Source: Calonectria ilicicola (taxonomy: Eukaryota > Ascomycota > Sordariomycetes > Hypocreales > Nectriaceae). Taken from it: DNA of 64,000 nucleotides. Positions 1 to 11,276 of this stretch are shown one piece after another (position 1 is the first letter of the stretch; each line of letters starts with the position of its first letter). Where the stretch lies: contig CP085829.1 of assembly GCA_020809705.1 (NCBI GenBank), positions 5,084,001 through 5,148,000 on the forward strand, in the 5' to 3' direction. The position numbers and the translations under genes were made by a program. The notes beneath the pieces are model-generated. The model made no database searches and had not been told where the DNA came from. It saw only the letters and a program-made list of their open reading frames with translations.

Positions 1-753
1 CGCGATGCCATGCAATGTGATTGAATGGTACGTGACAAGCATCCCGTATGAAAGGCGGTGGCCTGTTTGAGTGGTTTCTAGACCATAGCCGCCCCTTTCC
101 TGTCACCTCTAGTTTGCGACTATGAGTCGTAAGATGGCGGTATCGAGAGGCATAATGCCTGCACCTTCGGGAGCGGTGGCCCTGGTCTCCCGCGCCGGCA
201 CGGCCAGCACTTCCCCAGCTGGTAAGGACCAGCTGCTGTGGCGGAACGAGATGTCTCTCTTTTGCGGAGGCAGGCCGGGAGAAGCACTGGCGCATCGCAC
301 CGCACCGCATCGCATCGCATCGATGAAGAAGCAAGCAACACCTGTCAAGGGATTGCAGTGGGAGCCGTGCCGGAGCCGCACCCGCGCGACGGGACAAGCA
401 TGCATGGGTGACTGGCTGGAAGGGATCACGATTCTTGCTCCATCCATCATGGCGAGGTTGGGTTTTTCGGATGACCGACGCAAGGAGATGGTCAGGTCAG
501 ATTCGGCACCTCATCCCACTGCAGATCGGCTACACGACCGTCGTCCCATTTCCCATCCCATAGCGCCGCCGGTAATCTAGTATGGGAGCCCATCAACGGC
601 GACGGCTTGCTCGAGACATGTTGAGACATTGCGGTGGCTGCCACGGCTTCTCGAAGGCCGTCAGAACGATGCCAGTGGGCGCGCCCAAAGCCCGTGCAGG
701 ACTGGGGTGGTGGCAGACGGGCAGACGGGGGGGCAGATGCTGGTGGACACACT

Positions 754-783
754 GAGCCATGAGCCATGAGCCACGAGCCATGA
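754..783 (+). repeat. Short tandem repeat, GAGCCAT unit
   Basis: Four adjacent copies of a 7-nt unit GAGCCAT, one with a single substitution (GAGCCAC), are separated by zero to two bases. It is a non-coding microsatellite-like tract. Confidence 0.7.
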
Positions 784-3028
784 GCGCTAGGCCATGGCGC
801 TGAGCGACAGCGAGTGAGCTACAGTGGTGGCAGAGAGAGCGACAGCGACAGCGACGCAGAGAGGTGTGTGAAGCTGGCTGCCCGAGGGGGTGCATTTAGG
901 GGCAAAACGGACGAGGTCCCCGAGCAGGAGAGGACAGGGTTCATGGGGGATGGGGAAGCAGGAAGACACATTTGCATGGGCAGGGGAGATTGGAAACACG
1001 GGGCGGCGACCTCGAGGCTGCGCAGGACGGTGCGTCGGGTTACAGAGAGAGTCCCGCGCATGGGTTGGGTTGGGACTGTGTGAGCGTTGCTGGCGAGCTG
1101 CTAGGTAATCTGCGACGTGCAACCTGCGACGTGCCTGCGGCAAGCACGGAGGGTCGACGGACGACGCTATCCCCAAGCAAGCCTCCAAGGACGTTCCTAA
1201 TTTCTAGAAGACTTCGAGAAGCCTTCCACGGCCAGCTAGTCTAATTTCCCACCTGTAATGCATTGGCCACCGGTCTCCCCACGCAGCCAACCACACGTCA
1301 GCCCGGGGGCTTGCCACCCCTGTAGCGCTACTCTTTGGGTCTCCTTTTGGGCTGCTGTTTGGCTGGCGCACTCTACTGCACCGCGCTAGCGGGCTTAAGG
1401 ACTGTTATTGGGGATCATTGCTATTGTTGTGACTGCTAACGCTGTACCACGTATGTTTGGTGTCATTAATTATTGCTATTTTGATTGCGAACCCGTCATG
1501 TGCGCTTGCTCGATGGCGCGGGTGCAATCCAGGACTGGGTTGCGAAGTGGCTGTGGGCCAGCCGCGATATGCAAGGCTAGATTGGCTGTGAGTCCTCTTT
1601 GGGGTCATGATGCGCCACACACGCTCCATGACAGCATGTTTGTTCCTCGAATCGTCGGGGGAGGTGAGGGGGAGTAGCAGCAGGGGGGAGCCGACGTTCA
1701 AGTACCGACCGATGTACAGGTATTTCGCACAGTGCGCGCGGCTCCAGGTCCCACTGGCCTCCCTGAGCAGACTCGACAGCGACTCGACAGCGACTCGATA
1801 CGCTCAAAGGGTGGCCGCGGCAGTGCGCAGACCATCCGCTCCAGATCCGATTGGGCGTGTGTGCAAACCTTCTGGGGCAGACGGCCTGATCCATGTGTGA
1901 GGTGAGCCATTGTTGACAAACATCCCACAACCGGAAGACGTGTGCGTGTTGAGTGCATTAAATTCATGACCCCGTCTCCCAAACGCTCACGCGTCCCATG
2001 GCTTCCGGCACCCTGATCCATGGCCAAGGGTTCTGGATTTGGATTTACCCAGTCGCATCTGCCCAGTGGAATGAGCATCCCACCCCAAAGCCAGGCCTCA
2101 AGCCAGGGGGCCGTGTTGCCAGCCTAGGCGAGCGAGCGATGCATTGCCCGAGTGCTTGGGACGATGTGATGTCCCGTACGACGCGGGTAATGGATGGGCA
2201 ATCAGATGACCTTGTCAGAGCGACTGCCGTCAGGTCGTTTGATTGCATCATAGCCTCTTCTGGAAGCTGTGCTAATTACCCTCGATGGGGTATTATTGGG
2301 GAATTGGGGGACTAGGGGGGGTGGTTGGGCAGTAGTGGTCCTCGTTCGCACTCGCCGAGATTTCAAGTACACCGGCCGCAGGTGGTCGCGATGGGAGATG
2401 GAAATTAGCAGCGATCGATAGCATCACGCAGCAGGCCGTTGCGGGCTTGTCAAGCTCCAAAAACCTGGAGACAGAGCTGAAGATTTGGGCCGTGCTGCCA
2501 AGGAGGTGGGCACTCAGGTGAGGCAAGCCACAGCAGCCGACGCGACACCGCCAACGCTATAGAAGGTGGACGGCCAGGGATCGAGGAGAAACGGCTTCTG
2601 GAAGCCACCTCAGATCTGCCACCCGCAATGGAGTGTACGCAGGCCCGTGGCCCTGGCCTGACAGCCCAGCTCCGCCGTGCGCTCAGAATGTCGGCCCCCA
2701 TTGATTGCCCAGGGCATTTTGGGCTTGGGGCGCACACGCCATCCCCTCGGCCCTACAGGGGGTCCGAGGGTGCCATGACGTCGGCGACGGGCGAGCAGGG
2801 GCCCGGCCTGGGGTTCGCTGTGTGGTTTGGGGGTGTTCGTTGACAGCGAGGAAGAAGGTCTCTCCTCTGGGGAGAGGGTCACCGAGAGGCCTGTTCACCA
2901 TCCCGAGGGAGAGGGAGGGCGTATCAGAGGAGCCAAAAGCCAGAAGGGGGACCCCTTTGGATGCTTGCATGCATCGGTCTGCCATCTCACACAATCGTAT
3001 CGCAATCGACAACAACCCACTTCGCCTA

Positions 3029-3048
3029 GGTAAGGTAAGGTAAGGTAG
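3029..3048 (+). repeat. Pentanucleotide repeat, GGTAA unit
   Basis: About four tandem GGTAA units, the last one imperfect (GGTAG). Related ATGTATGTAAG-type units follow at about 3097-3120. It is simple-sequence DNA with no gene context. Confidence 0.75.
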
Positions 3049-4130
3049 GGCCAGAACATGGCATGGTACGGTATGACCACCTCCTATGTAAGAGCACATG
3101 TATGTAAGTATGTATGTAAGAGTAGCAAGGAGCGGTAGGAGGATGAGGAGCAGCAAGCACGAGAAGGGGGTTAGCAGGATGAGACCCTGTCTCGTTCTGC
3201 CTTACCACCTTCGATCTCTCGCTTCGGTTTGTGATGGCTCGCGTACCGCTCATTGATTAATAAATTCTCCTAGACAATCATGGTTCCAGATGCGAACGAC
3301 CCCAAGCATAGCGCATCATATCGTATTATTCCGACGCTGCATTAAATCAACCTGGAACCAACCATCCGCTATGGCAGGCCCAAGAGTCATCCCCCTACCC
3401 AAGAGCAGAGTGTTTGGGGGACGAGAGGCGTCCACTCGCATCACCAGCATAATATCGCCGACCCAGCCTGCTCAAAGGTACGACGGCCGACGTACCAGGC
3501 TGACAGGGACCGGCCTGTTTCGTGTTTGCCTCGCAGGCTCTGACCGGGGTGGCTCCTGATGCCATCAACTTACCAAGTCGGGTCAGGGCTTCATGGCATG
3601 GATGGTTTGTCCCAATGCTTTGCCTGAGTAGATGAGCAGGAGCAGGACCACTCACTGGTCCCGCCCTGCGCTCCCCGACGGTGCCCTTTTGAGCGTAGAC
3701 CAGGCCCCGCGGGACCCCTAACGGAGCAGAGGGCTTCCCCTTGAGGTACCGTCTGCCTCCGCCCATTGCTCGATGGGGCGGCGCCGCGGCGACCGGGATG
3801 AGGGGGCGAGCCAGGAGGGCGAGGATGACGCTGGGCTCTGGGCGCAATGCTATGCTCTGGACTGTACTGTCTGCTGGCACTGTGCAGGGATACCTTGCTC
3901 GCGGGACGCTTGGAGTGCATCTTCTAGCCTCGTCCAAAACGTCTCCATTCTCCATCTTCCCCGTCGGCCAGAGCACCGTCGATTCGCTCGGTCGGTAGCC
4001 ACCCGTTCGTTTCAATTCGTAGCGTCATTTCCCCTTCTGCTTGGGCTCGAGGCAAAAACCCACATAGACATCCACCGAAGGGGTGGAGGGTCCCTCATCT
4101 TGGGAGGTGCTATTTTTTGATGCTGCTTAG

Positions 4131-5900
4131 TCTATCTTATTGAGCCCACCGTCTTTGTCTCTGCGCGCACGCCCTCCTGCGCCCAACCCCACACCCTGCC
4201 CGCTCCCCTCAATCTGTCTACCTAATTTTTTTTCTTTCACTTTCACCAATTCACACCCCCATCTCATGCCCACCTTTTGCGCTTCACCATCCAGACCCAC
4301 GCCCTCCCTACCCACGCCCTCCCTCGCACGCCTCCATTACACTCCTCTAGATTCGCAGCATAGTACCGCGCAGTGTTGCGCTCGCTGAGTTGGCTGTCGC
4401 CTCTTCCTCTTGTATCCTCTCTGGAGTTATAATAGTGCCCGGGAGCCCCCCCCATGCCGCGTTTTGTCCCAAGCTCCTGCTCGTGATCAACAGCATCCTC
4501 ATCCTCCATCTTCATTCCTTTTTCGCTTCGACTTGCAGGTTCAGCCAACAATCCATCCCCAAAATCTTTATTTCTTCATCACTGCCACCCCGGTCCCGTG
4601 CCTGGCCCAAGTCACCGCCCTTCCGCAGAGATCTCCCGCATCAAACGAAAAAAGAAGATCCCCTCCATCCTCCTTCATCAACAACAACAATACCATCCAA
4701 TACAATCACTCAATACAACAACACCAACGCCGCTTTCGTCGCCCGCTCTCAAAACCGACAGCCGGTAGGTCCAATTTCCCTTTCAAGCACTGGTGCACTC
4801 GCCCTTGCGTTACTCTATTCCTGGATTCCTTGTTCTTTTGAGACTCTCTTTCATTGCCGTTGTTTGATCCCTGCTCCATCGCGCCGCCGTTGGTTTGCAC
4901 GGCGCGTGTTGGGAGTCCCGCTATTCACGCCCTCCACCCCCGTCATCCCTGCACTGACCTGGGAGTTTTTTTTTTTTTTTTTTTTTTCTCGGTGCCTCCA
5001 CCCACACACGGCTTTGCCTTACCTTGTCACGTCCCGCCTAGAGACCCAAACCTGACATAAAGGCTTGGCCCCTACCTGGACTCGATCGAGCATCAACTCC
5101 TTGACCTCCCCTCTCCCCGTTCCCCTCGATCACATTCCTTGGACTGCATCTCGGTCCGATCGTCTTGCGTCTTGTTCTTTGCTGCCGCTTGAGATCGTCC
5201 GCTTGTTCACTCATTGTCTCCCACTGCCCTTTCTCTGCACGTGTTGGACGTTCACGGTTCCTGCATTTGGACTGCGAACAGACCACCCTGAGATCCCTTG
5301 TTCGCCTAAACGTTCACTGGATATCCCACCTCGCGACGACCTACATAAACGTCACTGCGTGAATCACTGTTGACTAAACCCTCGTGCGCCACTCAGGTCA
5401 CCCTCTCACCCACACATCGCCTCACCCGCTAGTCGGCCTGCAAATTTCTTCCAACCTTCCTCCGTCTTCCGCCGCTGCCCGCAATAAGCTTTTTTTGCTT
5501 TGCGAATTTCGCGTCGCCCGAAACACCACCTCTCACTTGTCGCGGGTCGACCTCTTTTGTCTCCCTTGCCTCCCGCGCTCCCTGCCAAACGACATCGCTG
5601 GCAACTGCAACGTGTGGAATAACAAAAGGTACGTCGCATGCCTTGTTTTGCTTCGTTACATCGGGTGCTTCTCTTCGGGAGCCAGTCTTTCCTCCCTTGG
5701 ATGACTTCCCTCCCCTTCATCACCTTGCCCAATGCAAGGGGGGGCCAAACCTACCTTTTTGGTCCTTGGCACTTTTGCTCCTTCCCAATACCAGCTCTTT
5801 GTTATGAAACATTAGAATTGGAAACTGACCTTGAAGTCTTAGCCACCAACCACTTGACCGCCTCGTCTTTCATTTCGATCGAACGTGCTAAACTATCCAA
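4131..5900 (+). promoter_or_regulatory. Long pyrimidine-rich upstream/leader region of the C2H2 regulator
   Basis: This 1.77 kb stretch is strongly C/T-biased on the plus strand, with long CT and T runs (for example about 4966-4987) and A/C-rich pieces near 4676-4735. That is typical of filamentous fungal core promoters and leaders. Several upstream ATGs open short frames, so the transcript may carry uORFs. A plausible leader intron runs from the donor GTACGT at 5629 to the CAG acceptor ending at 5906, with the branch-like GCTAAAC near 5887. If it is used, it removes the ATG at 5901 and leaves the in-frame ATG at 5910 as the start. The transcription start cannot be placed by eye. Confidence 0.5.
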
Positions 5901-7319
5901 ATGTCAGTAATGAACGGCATGCGATCACCAGCTCCTACGGAGGTTATGGACATTACGAACATGCTGAACAAAAAAGCTGGACAAATGCAACAACTTCAGA
6001 ACTCCCTCCTCGATCACCACCACCTCGTTAAAAGCGATACCGGAATGGAGCGATCAGTTTCTCCTCACGGTTCCGAACACTCCCAATACTCCACTCCTCA
6101 CAGCATCGCCCGCGTGTACCCTTCACCATCAGCCATGCAGGCACCGATGCACATTCCCAACCCCATGCCCGGCGCCATGCAGATGCCCGGCTATCCCGAG
6201 ATGCCCAACATGGGCATGCCCATGCAGCACATGCAGCAGATGGCTCCCCAGCCTCAGCAGGCTCCTCCTCCTCAGCAACCCGTCAAGGCCTATCCCTGCA
6301 GCACATGTGGAAAGGGCTTTGCCCGACGAAGCGATCTTGCTCGTCACGGTAAGCAGCATAACCGACCCAACGCTCAACTGACCATTGCTAACAAGCAGCA
6401 GAGCGTATCCACAGCGGTGTCCGACCTCACGTTTGCGACTGGCCCAACTGTGGCAAGCAGTTCATCCAGCGATCTGCTCTGACCGTCCACCAGCGTGTGC
6501 ACACTGGTGAGAAGCCTCACCACTGCGAGACTTGCGCCAAGGTATGTTCTGCACTCGGAACCCTAATAAAATGCACATTGCTAATTCCCCATATAGCCTT
6601 TCAGCGACAGCAGCTCTCTCGCCCGTCATCGACGAACTCACTCTGGCAAGCGACCCTACAAGTGCCCATACGCCGATTGCCAAAAGACCTTCACCCGCCG
6701 AACCACCCTTACCCGCCACCAAAACCACCACAGTGGAACCATTGAGGAAGCTGCCGCTGCCACCGCCGCTGCGCTTGCCGCGTCCAAGTCTAAGGGTTTG
6801 ACGCAGGCTCGATCCGAGAGCGATCATATGTCCAACCACGGCTCTCCTCTCACCACTCCCTCGCCTGGCCAGCGTCACATGTCCATGTCACCCAGTGTCG
6901 ACCTCTCCGGCGCCGGCGGCATGCACCGCCACCAAGACTTCCAGTACCTCCAGCAGAGCGGCTCTCTCCCCGTGCACCTCCGCGTCGGCAGCCCTACTTC
7001 CACCTCTTCCGGCGGCTACGCCAACACCATGCGACCTACCTCGCACCCCACTGGGTACGGACCCCCTAGTATTCTGGAGCCCAGCTTGGAGCAGCACCAG
7101 TCCAGCGGCCCTGGAAGCGCCGGCGGCAGCCCCCACATGGCCAACGTTGGCTGGCAATCGCCTTCCAACGTTGCTTCGCCAACTCAGCAGCCCGGAAGCT
7201 ACGTGTATCCCGATCCCGAGGCCTATCCCTCCAACCCTGCGATGAGCCAGATGTACTACGGTGCCCCCCACATGCGCCGCCCTCAGAGCACTGAGCCCGG
7301 CCTGGTCAACATGGCCTAG
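5901..7319 (+). CDS. Four-finger C2H2 zinc-finger transcription factor
   Basis: This is a probable sequence-specific nuclear transcription factor. Modelled exons are 5901-6348, 6402-6541 and 6597-7319, giving 436 aa. Both introns have GT...AG ends, and splicing joins the fingers exactly. Residues 1-130 are rich in Met, Pro and Gln. Four consecutive fingers follow from about residue 133 to 245: [17 protein letters not shown] leads finger 1, fingers 2 and 4 have a four-residue CxxxxC knuckle (CDWPNC, CPYADC), and finger 3 begins CETCAKPF. TGEKP-like linkers connect them. An Ala-rich stretch and a long Ser/Pro/Gly-rich tail complete the protein. The second intron splits finger 3. The arrangement resembles fungal Azf1-like regulators, but I cannot assign an orthologue. 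The start may be 5910 if the leader intron is real. Confidence 0.88.
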
Positions 7320-9436
7320 ATGACCTGATCGGCCTTGTGCGGACCTCGTGGAACAGGTCACTGATGGTCACGGGTTGGCAATTCAAATTACTTGATACCC
7401 TGTATTTTGATAAAGATATGCCCTGATTGTGGGCTGGGAAAATTCCCCCATGGCGTTTCTTCTTTTTTTCGGACTGGATTCCTCTTTTCACCGCCCAAAA
7501 TTGCGCGGATACGGATTTACACGCTCGCGAACACACCTAATAATATCTCGTCCACTGACTGGTGGGCTCACTCCTTGATGGAGCATGTTTGGAACGCTCT
7601 CATCTCGCGTTGGTCATTTTCTACATTTCCTTGGGATTCCCACGCACGTCGGTTTCTTTTTTTCTTTTTATGTTCAAGCTCGAAATAGAATGGCGGCCGG
7701 GTTACCTTACGATGATGGACATTGTCTGCACGATATTCAAAGGGAAGGGAGTTAACTGGAACGCTACTGCTATGGCTTTCAAAGGCAGAAAGCAAACAAC
7801 AGGCATTATGGGAACACATAAGAGGTTTGGGCCTGTTGACATGTATTTAGTACTTTATAGAGACTTGGACTCGGGCCTGGGAAAGCATTATAGACTTGTG
7901 AATTTTGTGCGATGACACTTTGAGATGAATACGATGCATGGCTGTGACGTGACGTAATGCTGATGAGATGACTCGAGGACATCATAGCGGCCTGGTGCAT
8001 GGACAGCCGCTAATGCAGTGACTAGGTTGACAGTGGACCGTTGAAGGCTGTGTGGGATCGGGAAGTGATCTGTGCCAACTGCACGGTGGCCTCTTCCCGT
8101 TCCCCAGATTCGCGACTAGCCAACGGCGACTAGATGGGATCTGGTTGTGGTTGCGACCCGTTGGTGGGCGGTTTAGCTGGGGGTTGCGACCAACTGCAAC
8201 GGCAGTCTGCCTAGTTAGCACCTTGCTCTACCGTTGGTGACGGGGACGGGGATGGGGACGAGGCGGGGGGCGGCGAAACCAAAGGAGGCGCCGGGTTGAA
8301 CTGGAACTGGAACTGGAACTGGACTGCTGCTTGTTGGTTCCATCATTCATGGGCATTGCAGAAGCCTCAACCAAGAGGGAAATGATGGGCATGCTGCAGC
8401 GGAGTGACATCACGCGGGAGACGAGTTGGGCTGGCTGAGAGGCTCGGATAAGGTCAGCCCTTGCTTTCAGCCGCGCCTCATCGGAGGAAAACAAGAAATC
8501 GACCGACGTGTTGTTGTCGGACGGAAAGTGCCTTGGCTGACCTCTCTATTTTTTTTTTCTTTTTTTACCCGTTTACCGTCTTTCTTTTTTTTTTTTTACT
8601 TTTTACTTTCCCTCCCCCCTTGTGTGTCCCCATAACACATCATTTTTTGTTTATTTCTTATTTTTCTCATTGGGTGGTAGTGGCAGTGGTGAGTGGAACA
8701 CGGGATGGGTTTGGTGGCTTTGTGACATAACCTTCCCGAAGGCGGGTTGCTTGGCTCAGCGTGGTCTTGTCCTCTTTCTGATTTTTCTGATTTGTAATCG
8801 ACGACATATTAAAAAATCACCCATCTCCCACCAACGCGCAAACGACAGGACAGCATTCGACGAGCGCGGTGGGGCACCCCATGCTGTCATTATCGGCTGG
8901 GCTTGTTTGTGCATGGCGCGCGCGCGAAGACATGGCTGAAAAAAATAAAAAAAAAAAATTAAAGGGCACAAATGAGATGAATGCGCAATGGGAAGTGCGT
9001 CGGACGTGAGGGGGGGCCACCACACAATGATGCATGGGGCTTAGAAGAGGAATCGATCGGGGAGCGGAGCGGAGGGGAGACGGAGACGGGGAGTAGGAGG
9101 GTGAGGGTGAGGGTGAGGGCAGCCCAAGTCCTACATCTTTTGCTTTTCTCTCTCTTTATTCTAATCTCCCCGTGTGTCCCTTCTCCATCCATCGCGACCT
9201 TTCTTGACAACCTGTTTTTGTGGTTGTGTTTATTTGTGCTGGGCATAATTGTTACTGTGAACCCATCTCCATCTCCATCTCCCCGACTCTTGTCTCTGCC
9301 TCTACCACTTGTGTCTTGTCCTCCGCCTCTCCCTTGGAAGCAAGCAAACAAACAAGCGAGCAGGCCTCAAACCCTCTCTGTCGCCCTCAGTCGCTCGCTT
9401 TCTCTCCCTCCCTCCCTCTCTGTGTATATTGCGTAT
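7320..9436. other. Intergenic and leader region with simple repeats
   Basis: No supported gene. The left part is the 3' flank of the C2H2 regulator gene. Further right are a GAACTG hexanucleotide array (about 8298-8322), T-rich runs (8549-8600) and an A-run (8940-8959). At 9099-9119 there is a regular G-tract motif, and then a CT-rich stretch (9280-9425) that is probably the leader of the DsbA-like gene. Confidence 0.6.
9099..9119 (+). repeat. Four regularly spaced GGG tracts (possible G-quadruplex)
   Basis: Four GGG tracts are separated by identical TGA loops, which matches the simple G3N3 quadruplex pattern on the sense strand. It lies about 320 nt upstream of the DsbA-like start, in the likely promoter or leader. 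Confidence 0.55.
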
Positions 9437-10847
9437 ATGCCACCCACCATGAGAGTCATCGACCTCGTCATCTACGCAGACTTCCTCTGTGCCTGGTGTT
9501 TTCTCATGAAACGCAGCCTCGAGACGGCTCTATACCGCTACAAGATCCGCCATCCAGACATCGAGTTCCGTCTTATATGGAAACCATACTTGCTGTATCC
9601 GACCGTCCCAAAAGGTAAATAAAAAAAAAATAGGACCCTCCCCTCTCCCCCCCAGTCGTCCACCCGCCCTTTTCAACTAACTATACTCCCCCGTTTTTCC
9701 CCTTTTCATAGGGCCGACGTTATGGGGACACGACGGAAATAAAAAAACTCAGTCAACTTATGCTGACTTGCCGACCCCCTGGCTTGGTTACACAGGCGAG
9801 AAGCGGGCCATATACACAAGCGCCGCCGTGACCACTGAGAAGCTCCTGACCTTTACACGAGGCATCCAGGCTGCTGGAACCCGCCACGGCATCGATTTTG
9901 ACGTCAAGGGCCAGACGGGGCCCTCGCAGCGCAGCCACCGGCTGGTGGCCCTGACGCTGCGAGCTCTGGGACCCGCGGCCCAGACATCCGTTGTCGAGTC
10001 GCTCTTCCGGGGCCATTTTGAGAACGGCGAGGACCTCACCAATGAGGACTGGCTCATGTCCGTGGGCCGGAGCGTTGGGCTCGACGAGATTGACGTGCTC
10101 CGGGCCCTCAGGAGTGACGAGATGGCCTCCATCCTCGACGAAGAGTTTCAGGCGGCCATAGCGGGAGGCATCAAGTCCGTCCCAAACGTTGTCATCGGAG
10201 GAAGGTATGGTGTTGCTGGATACCAGCAGCCAGCCTTGTTCGAGGGGGCCTTTGATAAGTATATGAGGGACGCTCTGCAGAGAGAGGATATGGGACCCAT
10301 CGTGGTGGCGACACCCTCGCCGGCAGAAATCCCTGGGGCACCTGTGTTAATGGGACCACCGGCGGTAGTGCCAACAGCACGGCCAGTAGCGATGCCAACG
10401 CCTGCAATAGCACCAAGACCGCCAACAGCACCATTAGTATCACCATCAGCATCCCCGTATGCAGCACCAGCATCACCATATACAGCAGCACCAACATCAC
10501 CATATGCACCTCCGCCAGCGTCACCATATGCACCTTCACCAGCATCACCATATGTAACCTCATTAGCAGCACCATCAGCAGCGACAACAATACCACCATC
10601 ATCGCCTAGGCCATCACCATTTGCAGAGCCAGCAACAGCATCATCCAGAGCGTCAACATCATCAACACCATCATCCACAGCGGTACCAATATCATCACTA
10701 CTAGCAACACCACCAGTCGTATCAAGAGCAACACAAACATTCATCACACTCGTCCCAGCAAGGCAGGAGGAATCAAGCTGGCCCATCTCTGACGAAGAAC
10801 AGGGACAGGACGGGCACACGAGCAAGAAGAGAAAGACGGGCGAATAA
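9437..10847 (+). CDS. DsbA-like thioredoxin-fold protein (FrnE/HCCA isomerase type) with low-complexity tail
   Basis: Modelled exons are 9437-9614 and 9712-10847, giving 437 aa. The intron has GTAAAT at the donor and a pyrimidine tract ending in CATAG. The protein opens with a beta strand and a CxxC pair, CAWC at residues 18-21, as in DsbA-like/2-hydroxychromene-2-carboxylate isomerase family proteins. The helical insertion follows, and the cis-Pro region (SVPNVVIGG) is near residue 215. The family includes oxidoreductases and isomerases; the retained CxxC favours a redox role. No signal peptide is visible, so it is probably cytosolic. From about residue 258 to the end the protein is a Pro/Ala/Ser/Thr tail with SPYA-type repeats, absent from ordinary members. 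An in-frame ATG at 9449 is an alternative start. Confidence 0.82.
10430..10570 (+). repeat. Degenerate coding repeat encoding SPYA-type units
   Basis: Inside the DsbA-like gene, units of about 24-27 nt containing CACCATATGCACC-like text repeat about five times. They encode ASPYA, TSPYA and similar segments. The surrounding codons are biased to GCA, CCA and TCA, unlike the GC-ending codons in the catalytic part, which suggests tandem expansion of simple sequence. Confidence 0.65.
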
Positions 10848-11276
10848 TATCTCTCTAGTTGAACCTGCTGCTGATTCGAAAAAAAGAAGAAGAAAAAAAA
10901 GAATATACTAACGCTTAGTCTGCGCGCGTTTCTTGGTCTACTGTTGCCTCCTCATGCTGATGACTATACCTTGTGTCCTTTTTTGGGGTTCAAAATAATA
11001 AACCGAAACCTACCCTTCCCCTCAAACGCCACATAAAATAAAAGGGAAAAGAGGGAGAAGCAATAAAAAAACAAGAAACCGAAAAATATGTGTGCCTCGT
11101 CTCCATGTTCATTAAAGGGAGACAAGGCAAAATGGTCAAACAGGACAAAAAGCAGAAAGAGACGAACGCCCCCCCCAGTGTACTATATATATAATCAAGC
11201 GAGAATTCCACCTCCAATCTCCCTGTCCGTCCAAAACACGTTGTCCGTCGTCGACATCGAAACGCGTAAGCCTAAA
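10848..11276. other. Convergent intergenic region
   Basis: A-rich 3' flanks lie between the DsbA-like gene (plus) and TFIIE beta (minus). A-rich runs at 10878-10905 and 11030-11085 fit polyadenylation regions. No gene seen. Confidence 0.6.

Larger units (their letters stand above)
1..4130. other. Intergenic, no supported gene
   Basis: No reading frame here resembles a known protein. Open frames of 60-200 codons overlap on both strands in several frames at once, as expected from GC-rich non-coding DNA. The stretch carries small tandem motifs, including a GAGCCAT array near 754-783 and a GGTAA array near 3029-3048. A gene made of very short exons cannot be excluded. Confidence 0.6.

Noticed and set aside
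3395..4015. A 206-codon minus-strand frame
   Set aside because: It has no domain or family character and overlaps other open frames of similar quality on both strands.
4390..5055. A 221-codon plus-strand frame upstream of the C2H2 regulator
   Set aside because: Composition is Pro/Ser/Phe from C/T-rich DNA including a T-run read as polyphenylalanine. It is best treated as leader with possible uORFs.
10148..10825. A 225-codon minus-strand frame, Gly/Asp/Ala-rich
   Set aside because: It is the antisense shadow of the repetitive tail of the DsbA-like gene.
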